Origin: Cephalotrichum gorgonifer
Taxonomy: Eukaryota; Ascomycota; Sordariomycetes; Microascales; Microascaceae
DNA length: 64,000 bases
NCBI GenBank assembly: GCA_900312665.1
Contig: ONZQ02000006.1
Span: forward strand, 949,981 to 1,013,980
Direction of reading: 5' to 3'
Positions within the stretch are counted from its first letter, which is position 1. Every line of letters begins with the position of its first letter. The notes under the pieces were generated by a model. That model had not been told where the DNA came from. It was given only the letters and a program-made list of their open reading frames with translations, and searched no databases. A program made the position numbers and the translations under genes. This document shows, piece after piece, positions 11,961 to 23,900 of the stretch.

Positions 11961-12976
11961 ATGACGCTCTACTACACGTTGGTATGTTTCCCCCGCCCTT
12001 CCCTCCCCTCTCTCTCCCCCCGCCAACTCCTCCAACACAACCACGCTTCGCCCTTTTGTCGGGGTCGAAAAGTTAGGGAGCTAACGAGGAACTAGGTGTT
12101 CGTCCTCCTGATGGCGGAGATGGCCATGTTCGGGCTCCTCATCTTGCCGCTGCCCTACAGCATGAAGCGTGGTCTGTTCACGTATGTCTTCCCTCCCTCT
12201 CCTCGGCCCCCCTCTCCCCGGCGATCGATTGGCTGTAGAGGAAATAGGTAAAGCTACGAGAACGGAAAGGCTGACAGGTTTGTTTATCCAGGTTCATCTC
12301 GGAGAATCCAGTCGTCGCGAAGATCCAGTACTGGATGAAGATCACCTTCGTCTTCATCCTCATCCTCTTTATCGACAGCGTCAACAGGGTCTATCGCGTG
12401 CAGGTTGAGCTAGCTCTCGCATCAGATGGTGGCAAGAACGGGTACGCCCCCCCCCCCCCCAAAAAAAAATTACACACATACACATGCACATACACATGAC
12501 GACTGTCTCCTCTCGTCTCCCTCCCCACTCCTAGCCCGGAACAAACGGGACCACGAGATGCTAACGTCGGTTTACGAAAACACAGCCCCGCCGCCGTGAT
12601 GGGACACGAGCGCCTCGAGGTCCAGGCCCGCAAGTTCTACTCCCAGCGGAACATGTACCTCTGCGGCTTCACGCTCTTCCTCTCCCTGATCCTCAACCGC
12701 ACCTACGTCATGATCATCGACATCATGCACCTCGAGGACCGCGTCCGCGCCGCCGAGGTCACGAGCTCCACCAAGTCCAAGGGCAAGGGCAAGGAGGGCG
12801 CCCCCGCGAGCGAGAAGGACGCCGCCGAGGTCCAGAGGCTGAGGGCGGAGCTGGAGGCCAAGGATAGGGACATCGAGACCCTGAAGAAGCAGGCCGATGG
12901 CCTGAGCAGGGAGTACGATGCTCTCTGCGAGAAGTATGGGGAGACGCAGAAGGTCGAGCCGAAGAAGGTGAAATAG
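11961..12976 (+). CDS. BAP31/Yet3-like ER membrane protein
   Basis: Four exons, 11961-11981, 12096-12181, 12292-12441 and 12586-12976, give 215 residues. The first exon codes for only seven residues (MTLYYTL). Three hydrophobic segments follow: VFVLLMAEMAMFGLLILPLP, ITFVFILILFIDSVNRVYRV and a third around CGFTLFLSLILNRTYVMIID. These match the membrane domain of B-cell receptor-associated protein 31 and yeast Yet1/Yet3. The C-terminal part is a charged coiled coil (EVQRLRAELEAKDRDIETLK). The last four residues are KKVK, a KKXX-type ER retrieval signal. The family acts in ER protein export and quality control, and Yet3 associates with the SND/translocon machinery. Intron 3 holds a C14-A9 homopolymer block (12447-12469) that is prone to sequencing error. 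Confidence 0.93.
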
Positions 12977-13634
12977 GTTGGCTTCATGGGTTTAGATACA
13001 GCTCGGGGCTCCTAGAGGTGGGGAGGGGCGAGACGGCGGAAGTTGAGAGGATGATATGAGGATTCGGTGGCCCCATTTTACAAAAGGGGACGGTTATAGT
13101 GGTTACGGAGCGTGGGTACGAACGCCGAGGAAGCCCAAGGGAAGGGGCCGGAAACAATCATGGGTACGGTGGGGGAAAATCTGTAAAGTTACGTTACTAT
13201 CTGTATCTTAAAAAAATCTGGGCATCACCGCATCAAATTCGCCGGGGTTATCAGGTAAAACGAAACGGGCACCGTGTTTTCCGGGGTGTCAAAAGCTCTT
13301 GTTTTCGTATTCGAGTTATCAGTCATACATGTGGGAAGAAATGAGGAAGAGCACTCCGTACACCGAGCATGAGGTGGAAGAAGAAGAAGACGACGAAGAC
13401 CTCGAGTGAAATGGTATTTGTCGGTGGTACATGATACAAAATAAAAAGAAAATCTCATACATATACTCTTAACACCAGCCGCCATAAATGAGAAGCAAAC
13501 TCCCGAGGACACACTCAGGTCCGAACCAAGCCTTTCCTAAAATTCAAGCACCTACCGAACCTAGAAAAACCAAGGCTATACAAAAAAAAGGGAATGATGA
13601 TGATAAAAAAAAGAAACTACCATTTTTCAAACAC
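12977..13634. other. Convergent intergenic region
   Basis: The 3' ends of the BAP31-like gene (+) and the DUF1479 gene (-) meet here. No gene is recognised. The A-rich stretch at about 13555-13615 fits 3' UTR sequence. Confidence 0.55.
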
Positions 13635-15203
13635 TTAATAGCCATCGGGGAACAAGATCCCGTTTGCCATCCTCATCACGCCGCCGTCCTCGCCGTCCTC
13701 CTCGAACGGCAGTAGACCCATGGCCCTCAGGCCGTCCTCCCCGCCGGCTTCGTTGACGTCCTGCACGCCCGGCCTCCCCAGGTGGCCCCTCTCGCCCCTG
13801 TCCCCGCCGAAATCCGGGCTCGGGTGGCCCAGGAGGAAGGCCTTGCGCTGGCGCGCGAGGTAGAGGGCGTTGGTCTGCGTGAGGGGGCAGGCGGGTATGA
13901 ACATTATGGTCGAGGGGGTCTCGGGCGGGGGCATGAAGGACAGGGCCGACGGGTCCAGGGCGGAGGTGACTGTCGGCGGGCGGTCGATGGCGTAGATGAG
14001 GTCCGGGTGCCAGAGGATGTAGTCGCCCCTGCCCAGCCGGGGCACCGTCACCATGGACAGGGGGAGGTTCAGGTGGGGGTGGAGGAAGGGGTTGATCTCC
14101 TGCGTGTAGCTCGGCAGGGCGCCGTGGAGGATGCTCGTCTGCTGGGGGTCGAGGACCCAGTTCTCGGGGGCGAGGTAGCTCTCCGCCGACGCGCACATCT
14201 CGGCGGGCACGATGGGGGAGAAGAAGGGCCGGAGGAGGAAGTAGGCCGTAGAGAGCTTGAGCATGGGGCAGAGCATGAGGCTCTGCTCGCCCTCGCGCAT
14301 CTCGCTGAGAGAAAGCCAGCCCTGGAACATGCGGAACATGCTGCACGTGCCCGCGTTGTTGTACAGGTCGCTCGTGACGCGCAGCCGCGCCCCGCTCTCC
14401 CATGGGTCGTACTCCTCCCACCTGCCCTCCCATATTCGTGCGTACGTGCCGCCGCGGCCCCCGTACCCGTCCGGCTCCCACCTCTCGGCGCTGCCGCCCT
14501 CGACGTGGGCGTTGCGCGAGAATGACGAGTCGTCCATGTCGCCGCCTAGCTGGATCCGGAGGCGGTCGGCATATGCGACGGGGGCGTTGGTGCTCACGAG
14601 GGCGGAGGGGTCGTCGGAGTGCCATAGCCTCATGGCTAGCCTCTGCGTGGCTATGACGTTGGGGTGCGCGCGCCCCTTGATCTGCGCGGGGGTCCAGTAG
14701 ACGCCGAAGAGGTGGGGGTCGCGCGTGGGGCAGCAGCGCATCTCGGGGTTCGTGCCGAGGTACGTCTCCGTCTCCCGCGTCCACTGGTCCGCCTCGGAGG
14801 GGGAGATGACGCCGCGGACGATGCCAGCGCCGCGGGTGCGGAGGGAGGAGGTGAAGTCGGCGAGGGCGGCGGGGTCATTGATGGAGTTGAAGTCGAGGAC
14901 GGGGATGGCGTTGGGGCCCTTGGCGGCTATGGAGGCGATCTCGGTGCGCAATTCGGAGAGCAGCCGGTTCCAGGACGCGGCGACCTCAAGCTCCCGGCCC
15001 GCGATGAGGGCCTCCTTGATTCGGGCGAAGCGGGCCGGGAGCGGGATGGGGTCCGCCGGGGTGAAAGGCATGGTAGTATCGTCCAGGGGTGTGAAGGGCA
15101 TGAAAAGCGGCTCGGCGTCTAAGCCAAGGGCCGCGGCCGACGATAGCATGTCAGACATTGTAACGTCGTCGCGGCGGCGGCGGGGGCTACGACGCCCGGG
15201 CAC
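13635..15203 (-). CDS. DUF1479 family protein (putative non-heme iron oxygenase)
   Basis: A single uninterrupted frame of 522 residues. An alternative start is the Met at residue 16 (MSDMLSSAA), which removes an Arg-rich leader and may be the true one. The sequence matches the DUF1479 family found in fungi and bacteria (YbiU of E. coli). Visible landmarks are ARFARIKEALIAGRE near the N-terminus, GVYWTPAQIKGR, ATQRLAMRLWH and GDYILWHPDLIYAI. The His and Asp of WHPD and neighbouring His residues are candidate metal ligands of the cupin-like fold. The substrate is unknown. The short hydrophilic tail is Gly/Glu-rich. There is no intron, unlike most neighbours. It stands alone and does not look like part of a metabolic cluster. 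Confidence 0.85.
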   Translation of the reverse strand: MPGRRSPRRRRDDVTMSDMLSSAAALGLDAEPLFMPFTPLDDTTMPFTPADPIPLPARFARIKEALIAGRELEVAASWNRLLSELRTEIASIAAKGPNAIPVLDFNSINDPAALADFTSSLRTRGAGIVRGVISPSEADQWTRETETYLGTNPEMRCCPTRDPHLFGVYWTPAQIKGRAHPNVIATQRLAMRLWHSDDPSALVSTNAPVAYADRLRIQLGGDMDDSSFSRNAHVEGGSAERWEPDGYGGRGGTYARIWEGRWEEYDPWESGARLRVTSDLYNNAGTCSMFRMFQGWLSLSEMREGEQSLMLCPMLKLSTAYFLLRPFFSPIVPAEMCASAESYLAPENWVLDPQQTSILHGALPSYTQEINPFLHPHLNLPLSMVTVPRLGRGDYILWHPDLIYAIDRPPTVTSALDPSALSFMPPPETPSTIMFIPACPLTQTNALYLARQRKAFLLGHPSPDFGGDRGERGHLGRPGVQDVNEAGGEDGLRAMGLLPFEEDGEDGGVMRMANGILFPDGY

Positions 15204-16211
15204 CTTAAAAGTAGCGGCAGGGAAGAAGCAAGGGTGGCGGTCGCCGTTGCAGGCGTGGGGAAGGTAGTAAGCAGTAGATTAACAGATACAGCGGGTTGTT
15301 CGCGCTACAAGATAGATCCTCCGCCTGAGAAAATATTAGACGTGGTGGGCCATGAGATACAAGGCATGGCCCCTCTTCGGGTAACTTACTCGTGCGTCTC
15401 TGGAGGACGGGTTATTAATAATAATAGTATGTGCGGAGTAGAGTGGTACGCAGTTGGGTAGTAATATAAAGTATGAGAAACGTTGCAGATCCTACGCCGG
15501 CTCTTGGGGCTGCAGTAGCGTCCGTCGGCTTCGCTGGAGGAGAACCGAAGTTGGTGGGAGGTGGCTGGATCTACTTGGTGGTCCCCGCTTCTCTTCTCCG
15601 GGGTTCAAGGGAATAATGGAAATACGAGTACGAGTACTCGGTAACCGGCAAGAAGAGGGGCAATTAGAGAGTGAGGGGAAAAGCGTTGATGGTGGAGTGA
15701 TGGAGATCCCCCAGGGATAATCCTTCGGGCTGTGCTCTCGGCACTGATCCGCGAAAGTAGCCCAAAGAAGCGACGAGTTATGTGTTCGTGCTCGTATGTA
15801 TTCTTCACCGACAATTGAAACGCAGGGCGGCTGTGTGCATGGAGTTTGGCGTGGCCCGCGCAGTCGGGTTATTTATTAGTTAACGTTCCACGTCTCCGGT
15901 TCGTGTTCGGTGAGACAAAGTCAAGGCCATGTCAGATTCGAATCGCTTCGCTCCTTGAAGACCGCTTTCCGTCGGTGGGAGTTTCGGTCTTGGCTGAACG
16001 TATGCATGGCGCCCATTGGAGCGGCTCGGGTTGGTTCGCCACGCTTATTTTTGGGTGTGGCTGGGGTATTATTAGTTTAATGCCCAGCACGACTAAATTC
16101 TTATACTCAGCACAGGGTATACTCGTATTATAATTCGGCAGCGCAGTGTGAAATGTGCCACCCCAAGCAATCAAGACTCTTTGCATTGTGAATACTGGGG
16201 AAGTTGTCATA
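15204..16211. other. Intergenic, upstream of DUF1479 gene
   Basis: No gene seen in this kilobase. It includes an isolated copy of the dispersed GTAC-core repeat, TACGAGTACGAGTACTCG, at 15623-15640. Confidence 0.55.
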
Positions 16212-17310
16212 TCATATCAACTCAGGTCGGGAGCGCTTCGATCGCCGTGACGGGACGGCCGCCACCTTCGTATCCTCGTCCGCGGATCGCTTTCTCTTCT
16301 CCGGGATTTCTTCCTTCGCCGGTGTTTCTTCCTTCGCGGCAGATGGCTTCTTAGAGCTGCCGCCCCGCGCCCTGCGCACCTCGGGCCGTCCCGTCTCCTC
16401 GCTCTTTTGCCCCGAATCTCCGGCGGCGGGGGCCTGTCTGATTGCAACGTATGCCACCTTTTCGAGGTCCAACGCCCTGACGCCCAGCCGCTTCATCAGC
16501 TGCTGAGCACTCTCGCCCAGGGCAGCATACTCTTTCTTATTATACTTGATGGGGTCCTTCTTCCCCCCGCAACAGAGCCAGTAGAAGGCCTCGTCGGAGA
16601 AGAAGAGGACGCGGTCCGGGTCGTGGACGGAGAGCAGGAGGGATGCCGTCGCAGGGCCGATTCCCTTGAGTGACGATAGGATGGCGATGGCGGCTGAGGG
16701 ATCCGAGGTGTCGTCGCGGTAGGCCTTTAGCGCGTCCTCGATGACCCCGTTTACCGTCTCGGAGTCGTTGGATAACACGAGCTTCATTAATGATGGCCGA
16801 AACTTCCCGTGGCGCCTGGTACTTAGTTTAGAGAGCGAGGCTACAAAGTAGAGGCAACTGCGGCGATGATATTGGGGCCCAATCTTGCGGGCGCAGCCCC
16901 GCGCCTCAGCTACATGCACACGCGGGAGGGCGTATAGTACGGGAGCAGAATCGGGAACTGACTGACACGGGATATGCTGAGCAGGGGACGGGGGCCGGGG
17001 GCCGGGCAGCAAGGCAAGGCAAGGCGGCTCAACCGAGAAGTGGCAAGAGACAAAAGGAAGCAGAGACTTACAGCTTCCACTCTACCAGTGCCTTCACATC
17101 GTCGTGTTCCATCACCCTCTTAGGGGCATCGATCCGGAAGCATTTCGGGGCCTCGACATAACGGTAACGGTCCAGTTCGACCAGGGTCTTCTGGCCATCT
17201 TTGGCCGGCTTGCCAGCTGATACCGACTCTACAAGGGGCTGGTATTGTGCCAGGAGGTCATCGAACTCGTGCTTCGAGATCTTCGCAGGAAGCGGCTGTT
17301 GGCTGGCCAT
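16212..17310 (-). CDS. Uncharacterised helix-hairpin-helix protein
   Basis: Two exons on the minus strand, 17072-17310 and 16212-16815, give 280 residues. The junction CT|G produces VEWKLRHGKFRPSL, which reads as one continuous domain. Residues 1-80 carry a conserved-looking YRYVEAPKCFRID segment. Around residues 124-165 there is a helix-hairpin-helix (LSSLKGIGPATASLLLSV), followed by DPDRVLFFSDEAFYWLC. This resembles the HhH part of DNA glycosylases, although the catalytic Lys/Asp pattern of the HhH-GPD family is not clearly present. The tail from about 210 is basic and low complexity with KKPSAAKEE-like repeats and KRKR (possible nuclear signal). A nuclear DNA-binding role is inferred. I know no characterised homologue. 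The alternative reading, with coding continued upstream of 16815, is less likely because it loses the conserved N-terminus. Confidence 0.78.
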
Positions 17311-18072
17311 GGTGGTTGGTTGTTTGGCTGGTATCGCTAAGCACACTACTGTTGAGTCCGATTATTGTACCCAGGCAGATCTCCCAGCACAAATACACAG
17401 AGAGAAGTCTGAATGGAAACCGCGACGCGGACTTGGCAGGCGCGCGTTTCGAGTGGGGATCATTCGCTTAATTGAAATGCGAGGTCACGTGGATAGTGGG
17501 GTAGAGTAGGGAATGCGGTTGTTCTGGGGTCTAGACTCCAGACCGCAATGAAGTTCTCACGGCCACATCCTCTAGCGGCTCCACGTGTTTGAGATACATT
17601 TCGCCCACCCCGTCCGCCCTTTGGCGCCTGGGCGATTCCATACTTCCTTGTGGGGGGTTTCATGCGGAAAGAATATTGCTTCGGACGAGGCCGAAGCGCT
17701 AGTATCATAGGTTTTTCGACAGCGAGGTTAGATGATCTATCATGGAAGAACCGGTGCCAGTAATACTCGTGGGCTATTCTCGTACTATCGATCGTTCTTT
17801 GGTAGCAATTTGTAGCGGGGCTGCGCCACTGGGAGGGATGGGACATGAAGTTTGAGCCGGAACCAAAAAAAAACCAAAACCTAAGCGGCTCCTTCCGCCT
17901 CCATAATTATCGCGACACCGCAAATCTTTCCCCGCTGACTCTGCCCCTCCTTCCAATCTCAACAGCACACTCCTTGCACGCAGCCTCGATCACGACCAAC
18001 TCGACCCTTCCACCCACCACTCCCAAACCAGCTCAACCGCTATACCCCTCCTTCCCCCTCTCAATCGACAAA
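17311..18072. other. Divergent promoter region
   Basis: It separates the HhH gene (-) from the small zinc-protein gene (+). A 128-codon open frame on the minus strand (17460-17846) has no recognisable domain and looks like chance. The sequence right before 18073 is pyrimidine-rich (CTCCTTCCCCCTCTC), as in fungal 5' leaders. Confidence 0.55.
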
Positions 18073-18565
18073 ATGGGTGGCGGCAACGTAAGCGCTTCTC
18101 CTCCATGGGACGGCCCGTTCGCTTCTCTATCCCGACGACAACCAGCGGGACTAACGAAATCTCTCTCCTACAGGGCGCAAAGGCGGCTCAGAAGCGGGCG
18201 CGCAACATGAAGGACGCCAAGGGCGAGGCTAAGTCTCAGCTCAAGAGCGTACGTCTCCGATTATCTCTCTATCCCCCAAACCCCCCCAAGCCGCCACTAT
18301 CGCTAGGTAGACCGCTAACTTCCCTCCTCCTCTATAGAACGCGGCGGCGTGTAACATCTCGTGCAACATCTGCAAGCAGTCCTTCCTCCAGACCGCCAAG
18401 GCCCCCATGTACGTTTTTTTCACGCCCACCTCCTGCGTCGGGCCCCTCTCTCAAATTCGGCGCATAACTAACCTTTCCGTTCTTGTTGACAGGCTCACTA
18501 TCCACGCTGAGAACAAGCACAGCAAGACGCTTGCCGAGTGCTTCCCCAACTTCGTCGCCTCCTGA
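18073..18565 (+). CDS. ZNF706/At2g23090-like small zinc-binding protein
   Basis: Four small exons, 18073-18087, 18174-18248, 18338-18408 and 18493-18565, give 77 residues. The first exon codes for just MGGGN. The N-terminal half is Lys/Arg/Gln-rich (GAKAAQKRARNMKDAKGE), as in the 4F5/SERF-type segment. The C-terminal half has CNICKQSF, then IHAENKHSK, giving a single Cys2-His2 zinc-binding unit. The combination is that of the zf-met2 family (human ZNF706, plant At2g23090), found across eukaryotes. The exact role is unclear. SERF-like N-termini are linked to protein aggregation and ZNF706 to translation and RNA biology. All intron phases fit and each intron has GT...AG ends. Confidence 0.9.
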
Positions 18566-18932
18566 TTTGCGGAGCCGAGATGATAGGAAGGGGGCGCCCT
18601 CCCCTCCCCTGCCCCCCGGCAAACGGGCTTCGTTTTCCGCCGCGGAAGAAGGGGTGAGGGGGGTTGAGGGAACCATTCCCGACCCGAGCAGTCGTGATGT
18701 CCTTATTATGATCGATTTTACAGTGAGTATGGGTGAGGAGGACGAGAGTGGCATTAGCGTGGGCGCAAAAGCGTATGTGGGAAGGGAATATACACTTCGA
18801 ATTTGGGATTTATCATAAACTCGCTAGGCCAAAATACCCCGTGTGACATGCCTCGCGAGCTTCTTGCTTTCTTCCTTGACATAGCCTGCGCCCCCAGAAT
18901 ATGGCGGAACCTAAACCCCCGTTTCGCAAATC
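18566..18932. other. Convergent intergenic region
   Basis: Short 3'-to-3' spacer between the ZNF706-like gene and the oxygenase gene. No gene seen. Confidence 0.6.
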
Positions 18933-20263
18933 CTAGTGAGCAACGACAGGCGCAGCCGCACCCTCCTTCAACCTCTCTTGCTCCGCCAGCACATCCTTCA
19001 GCAGTTCGGGATACCACCTCTCCGCCACGTCCTGGTGGCTCTTAACCCTATTCCTCAGCGTCGCCTCCCCCAGCGTCGTGGCCACCCCTCCCTTCCGGAA
19101 CGTGAACTCCACATCGTCCACCCTGCCCCCCTGGCTCTCCACCACCCTCCTCCTCTCCTCCCTCACAGCGGCCGGCACCTCCCCGACACCCACGGTCTCC
19201 AGCTCCTCGAACGACGTGTCGCCCCTCACGCCCTGGAAGAACGGGATCGAGAAGCGCGCGCCCGCCCCCGCGGCGGGCGACAGGACGCGGTGCGTCGTCG
19301 ACACGCACACGCCCCCAGTCAGCGCCTCCAGCCCCTGCCCAACCGCCACGACGAGCGTCCCGTCCAGCGGCGGGCAGTCGACCCAGTCGCCCGAGACGTT
19401 CTGCACCTGCAGCCCCCTGTGGGCCGACGCCTGGAGGAGGTAGCTCGTGAGCATGCTGTCCTTGTGCGGGCCCACGCCCTGCCCCGACCCGGACAGCCCC
19501 AGCTCGCTCAGGTCCGGGTACTTTACGATCTTGAGCTTGTGCTGCTGGTCCTCGTCGAAGTACCGGTCGAACGCGTCGGCCGGCAGCTCGATCGCCTCGG
19601 CGATGAGGGAGGTGAAGTAGACCGATATCTTGCCCATGCGCGACATGTACTCCCCGAATACCTTGCGGAAGCCGGGCAGGGACGACTCGGAGGGCCACTG
19701 GTTCGGCGCGAGGAGGTTGTAGTGCAGTGGCGAGGAGGGGCCGGGGATCGGGTGTTCGGTCGAGAGGTCGATCTGCTCGCGGTGGTCGGCCTCTCCGGCG
19801 GTTATCTCGGCCGAGAGGCGGGAGTAGCCGAGGAAGGACGCGACATTCTTCATTTCGATTTTTAGCCTGCGCTTCTATTAGTTTTAATTCTTTTTTTTGG
19901 GGGGGGCGGCGTTTTCTGGGCGCTCTCATTCCCGTTCATGGGCTTTCACGAGATTGAGGTCTGGGTAGTGGCGTCTTGCGACCCGATGCGCCCGAGGGGA
20001 TAAGGGACGTCGCGTCATGTGTTGTGGGTTCCCAGTGGTGCGAGAGGTGAGTGAGATGCGTACTTCTCTTCAATAGGGATATCGAAAAAAGCCTTGCCCA
20101 GGCGAATCACCTCCGCGAACTCCGCATCCGTGATCCCAACGTTCTTGAGATACAGGAACCCGACCTCCATCAGCGCCCGCCGCAGCTCCGCGAGGAACTC
20201 CGGCTTCTTCTCCGGATCTCGGGCATGGGAGAGGTCGAGGATGGGGATGGAAGTGAAGGACAT
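18933..20263 (-). CDS. 2-oxoglutarate/Fe(II)-dependent oxygenase (isopenicillin N synthase-like)
   Basis: Two exons on the minus strand, 20064-20263 and 18933-19866, give 377 residues. The junction AA|G yields FFDIPIEEKLKIEMKN. The N-terminus SIPILDLSHARD is the DIOX_N start, and GFLYLKNVGI follows. The core has the facial triad, with His and Asp in GVGPHKDSML and the distal His in VSTTHRVLSP. RFSIPFF then provides the Arg-x-Ser that binds 2-oxoglutarate. The family includes plant gibberellin/flavonoid oxygenases and fungal secondary-metabolism enzymes, so the substrate cannot be told. Length and motif spacing suggest an intact enzyme. No backbone synthase gene lies nearby, so this looks like a stand-alone oxygenase. 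Confidence 0.9.
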
Positions 20264-20941
20264 CTTTTTTTGTGTTTCCTTTTGTTTTTTTTTTAAGAAG
20301 AAAGAAAAGAGAATAGCCTCCTCGGAGACAATGAGCAGAGCTTGTGATTCTTCTGTGGTGTTGACTTATAAGAACTATTAATACTTGTATTGGGTTGCCT
20401 TTTGCTTGTCCGCGGGGTTATGCGGGGGTGTAGGCGGATCGATATAAATAGTTGCATGCTAGCTATTAGATGTATGCCGGACGCGGGGTTGTTGTAGCAG
20501 GGACCACTCCGTTGCCGGATCGGAATACGACCAAGTAATCGTACGAGTAAATAGATCAATCACCCTGCAAATCACGGATGCAGGTCGGCACAAAACAGAA
20601 GCGCAGTAAGGTGGCAAACTCGGAAACTACATGTACCCAAGAAAGAGATATCAATGATTGAACCCCGACGCATCTAAAATAGCCGTTTAGATAATAAAGA
20701 ACACAAGCTGATGTTCACCAACTCCACCTCCACCCACCACCATACAGCCACCCGTCATTTACAGCTACAATCGCGTGATAGAACCCGGGGCCAAAATTCT
20801 CCCTTTTTCGCTAGGACCCACAACTTCCTCTATCCGCCCTAACCACGTTGCGCCCCTGGGTCGCGACCACCACGGCTTCATTTTGAGGCCCGCCTGACTG
20901 GGGCCCAGTAACACGATTCCCCCAAGCTATGTGGGGATACC
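20264..20941. other. Intergenic, upstream of oxygenase and downstream of NAN1
   Basis: Promoter of the leftward oxygenase and 3' flank of the leftward NAN1 gene. No gene seen. Confidence 0.55.
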
Positions 20942-23900
20942 TCATGTGGACACCGGCACATCCTTCTTCGTAGCTAGTAGCCCGGCCACCTTGTAAAACA
21001 CGTCCTCGATCGCCGGCATCGCGAACGCAGGTGCCGCGTCAAAAATGGCTGCGAGACGCTGCTGGTTCACCACCGCCGGGTACGCCTCCTCGTCCTCTGA
21101 ATCGACGTCCATGCCATCCTCGTCGCTCTCTTCCTCATCCTCCTCATCATCACTCGCGTCGTCCATCTCCATAAGGTCCTTCCCATCCTCATGGCCTTCG
21201 GCCTCGACACCCTCTAGCCGCAGGTCCTCCAGTGGCTGCGCGATGGCCACAGCGTCGGTGTCGGTGCCCTCCGCGATCGTTCGCAGCTGAGCTGAGTCAT
21301 CTAGGATGAGGAATCCGCTAGACGAGGGGCTTGTGGCGAGACTTAGGACCCTGCCAGGTATCCTCTTGAGCAGCACAGGGGACGGGGTCTCGGGGCTGAA
21401 GACGGCGAGCTCGGTACCCAACGGGACCGGTATCGCGACGGCGAAGTGGCGCGTCATGGAATCGACCCCAAAGTGGACGGCATCGTCAGCCGGGTTGTGC
21501 TTGCCGAAGCTGAGAGCCATACCGTAGCAGAGCTCGTCAGTAACGACGTCGTGAACCTTCAATACGTCTGAGAGGATGATGATGTACGGCGACAGGACGT
21601 GTATCCCGCGAAGGGTTCCAGTCCAGAGCCCGTCAAGCACATTCTTCACATCGCCTGACCGGGTGTCGATGACGTAGACTCTGCCTTCGTCAGCGGTGCC
21701 GAAAGCCACGAGAAGCGCGGAGCCATCTTCGGAGAATGCGAGGGAGGCTTGGTTCTTAACGGCATTCGGGCCATTGATGCTCTCGATGCTGAGCTGATCG
21801 TTGAGGGCAATCATCTGCGAGCAGGTCCACGTCTGCAAGACCTTGCCGTTGGCGTCCGTGGCCGGTACGCCGTCCTGCTGCCGGCCCTTGGGGCGCCAGA
21901 TCCGCACCACACCATCGTTTCCGATCGTCGCAAACCGGGGAGACGCAGGGTCGGAGGCGAGTCCGAATACCGTCTCGGGAATGCTGGTTACGTGTGGCGC
22001 GTTTATCCGTGACACGAGAGAGAAAACATCTGTGTTATTCTCGTCCGTGCCCACCTCCCAGAACTTGAGGTGGATTTCCCGCCTTTCCCGTGTCAGGACG
22101 CTCTCCTGGTCCTCGCCAAGACCGAGCGTATCATCCTTGGGGGGAGTCCACTCGTCAACGGTGGCAAGCCACTGTCCGTCGTGCGAAAATGCCAAGTGGC
22201 TGACGCGGGGATCGGTAATAGGCTGGCCTTGCGAAGTGATGATGGCATCCGAAGGGTGCGTCCTGGCGATTGCTTGCTTGGTGATGCTTCTGAAGGACTC
22301 GAGGTCGACTGACTGGAGGTAGGGGGCTGATGGTGTCCCGCTGGATGTCGTCGCCTGGTCGCCACTGCCCACGCAGAGGTATAGCCTGCCTGGCATATCC
22401 GGACGAAGGACCGCGGGGACCGCAGTCGGCGGGTCGCTGGGTTTCCAGACTCGTTTGACCCATTGGTCCTTGGGTGGCTGTGGGTTCCTCGTCACAGATT
22501 GCACCCCGGACACGTAAACGGTGGGCTCCAACTCGGCGGTCGAGAGAACCATGACCGAGTTGTCGTCGAGGTGGACTGCGTACGAGGAGCCCGAAGGGGA
22601 AACCACGATGTTGGAAATGACACCGGGTAGGTGCGGCAAGAAGCTCAGCTTGCTGGTATCCATTTGCCGAATGACCAGTGTGTGCTCAGAACCACCAGAG
22701 ATCATGTAGTTACCTAGAGGGTGTTAGCATTGGTCGGGAAGCCTCATGTCTTAGTTAACACATACCATCTCTTGACCATTTGACGGAGTGCACTGCCCTG
22801 CGGTGCCAGTGGAACTTCTGTCCCACTAGAGCATCCTGGCTGGGCGCAGACCCTTCCAGAGCCTGCAATTTCGCAACAAGGTCGTTGTAGAAGTAGACTG
22901 GGCCTCGGGCGCCACCAACAAGGACGTCGACAATGGGGAATGTCGCGTCCCTGGCCTTGCTCGCCCCCTTCATCGCCCGACGGCTCTGTTGATTGGGCCG
23001 TATAGTCGCAGAAACCCGGGAGTCCAGGGCTGTGATGACATCGTTTGTCTCGAAGTGGTAGAACGTGTATGTCAAATCGGCAAAGTTTGAGACCTTGCGA
23101 GAATCCGGGAGACCCACAATAAGCGTCGAGTTTGCCGCTGCCAACAAAACATTTGTACCCTCCACGAGGTGTATGCTGTGGATCTTTTCTCCGGACTGAG
23201 CCATGGAAACTAGGGTGTTCGCCTCTCGCTTGTCGCCGTTTGCTTGCCCCTCGTAAGCAACGATGAGATTCCGTCCGTTCATCGAACTCGAGTGCTCAGA
23301 CACCACAAGCGTATCGTGGTCAGCGCCCTTCATACGAAGAGGGAGGATGGTCATGGCCACGATATTTTGGGACTTGGTAACCACTGGATCCCCTTGCGCC
23401 GACCCAGTCGTCCAATCTATCGACCATATCCGTCCATCGGAGCAGGCAACCCACAAGAGGTTGCTCGATTGGGTAGACAGCTTGGTCGCAACGATCCTGA
23501 AAGGGTCGTTGTGGTTGGGAGTAATGGGTATTCGGCGAAGGAGTAGTGAGTCGGCGGTGGTGTACACTTGGATCGAAGTCGAGTACGCGAGGATCAGGTA
23601 TCTAAGATCGATCCGCCGTTAGTTTACCACTCGAGCAGCCAAGGGTCTCGCACCATTTAACCCTACCTCTCGTCCTCGGTCAGGATTGGGTCGATATCAG
23701 ATATCCTCCCACCTAGGGGCCGCGATACAGTCCAGCCGGTGGCTTGTATGTCGTCCTGCTTGCCCTGGTTGGCGACAGGGCCGTCGGCCGTGGTCTCGTG
23801 ACTCCTCGCAACAGGTTGGAGTGCGGAAGCCTCAGACTTCACATCTTCTGCGGTGCTATCCGGGATAACATTCGACTTCTTTGGGCTTAGAAGCCCATTG

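Noticed and set aside
13627..14784. 385-codon open frame inside the DUF1479 gene
   Set aside because: Out-of-frame shadow of a GC-rich gene; repetitive Arg/Pro/His composition.
17460..17846. 128-codon minus-strand frame between the HhH and ZNF706-like genes
   Set aside because: No recognisable domain; lies where a divergent promoter is expected.
19048..19929. Long open frame antisense-style within the 2OG oxygenase locus (also 18936-19865 plus)
   Set aside because: Shifted-frame and opposite-strand shadows of the GC-rich oxygenase exon; Arg/Pro/Gly-heavy composition with no domain.
13635..20263. Secondary-metabolite gene cluster around two oxygenase-type genes
   Set aside because: No polyketide, peptide or terpene synthase nearby; the genes between are housekeeping or DNA-related.
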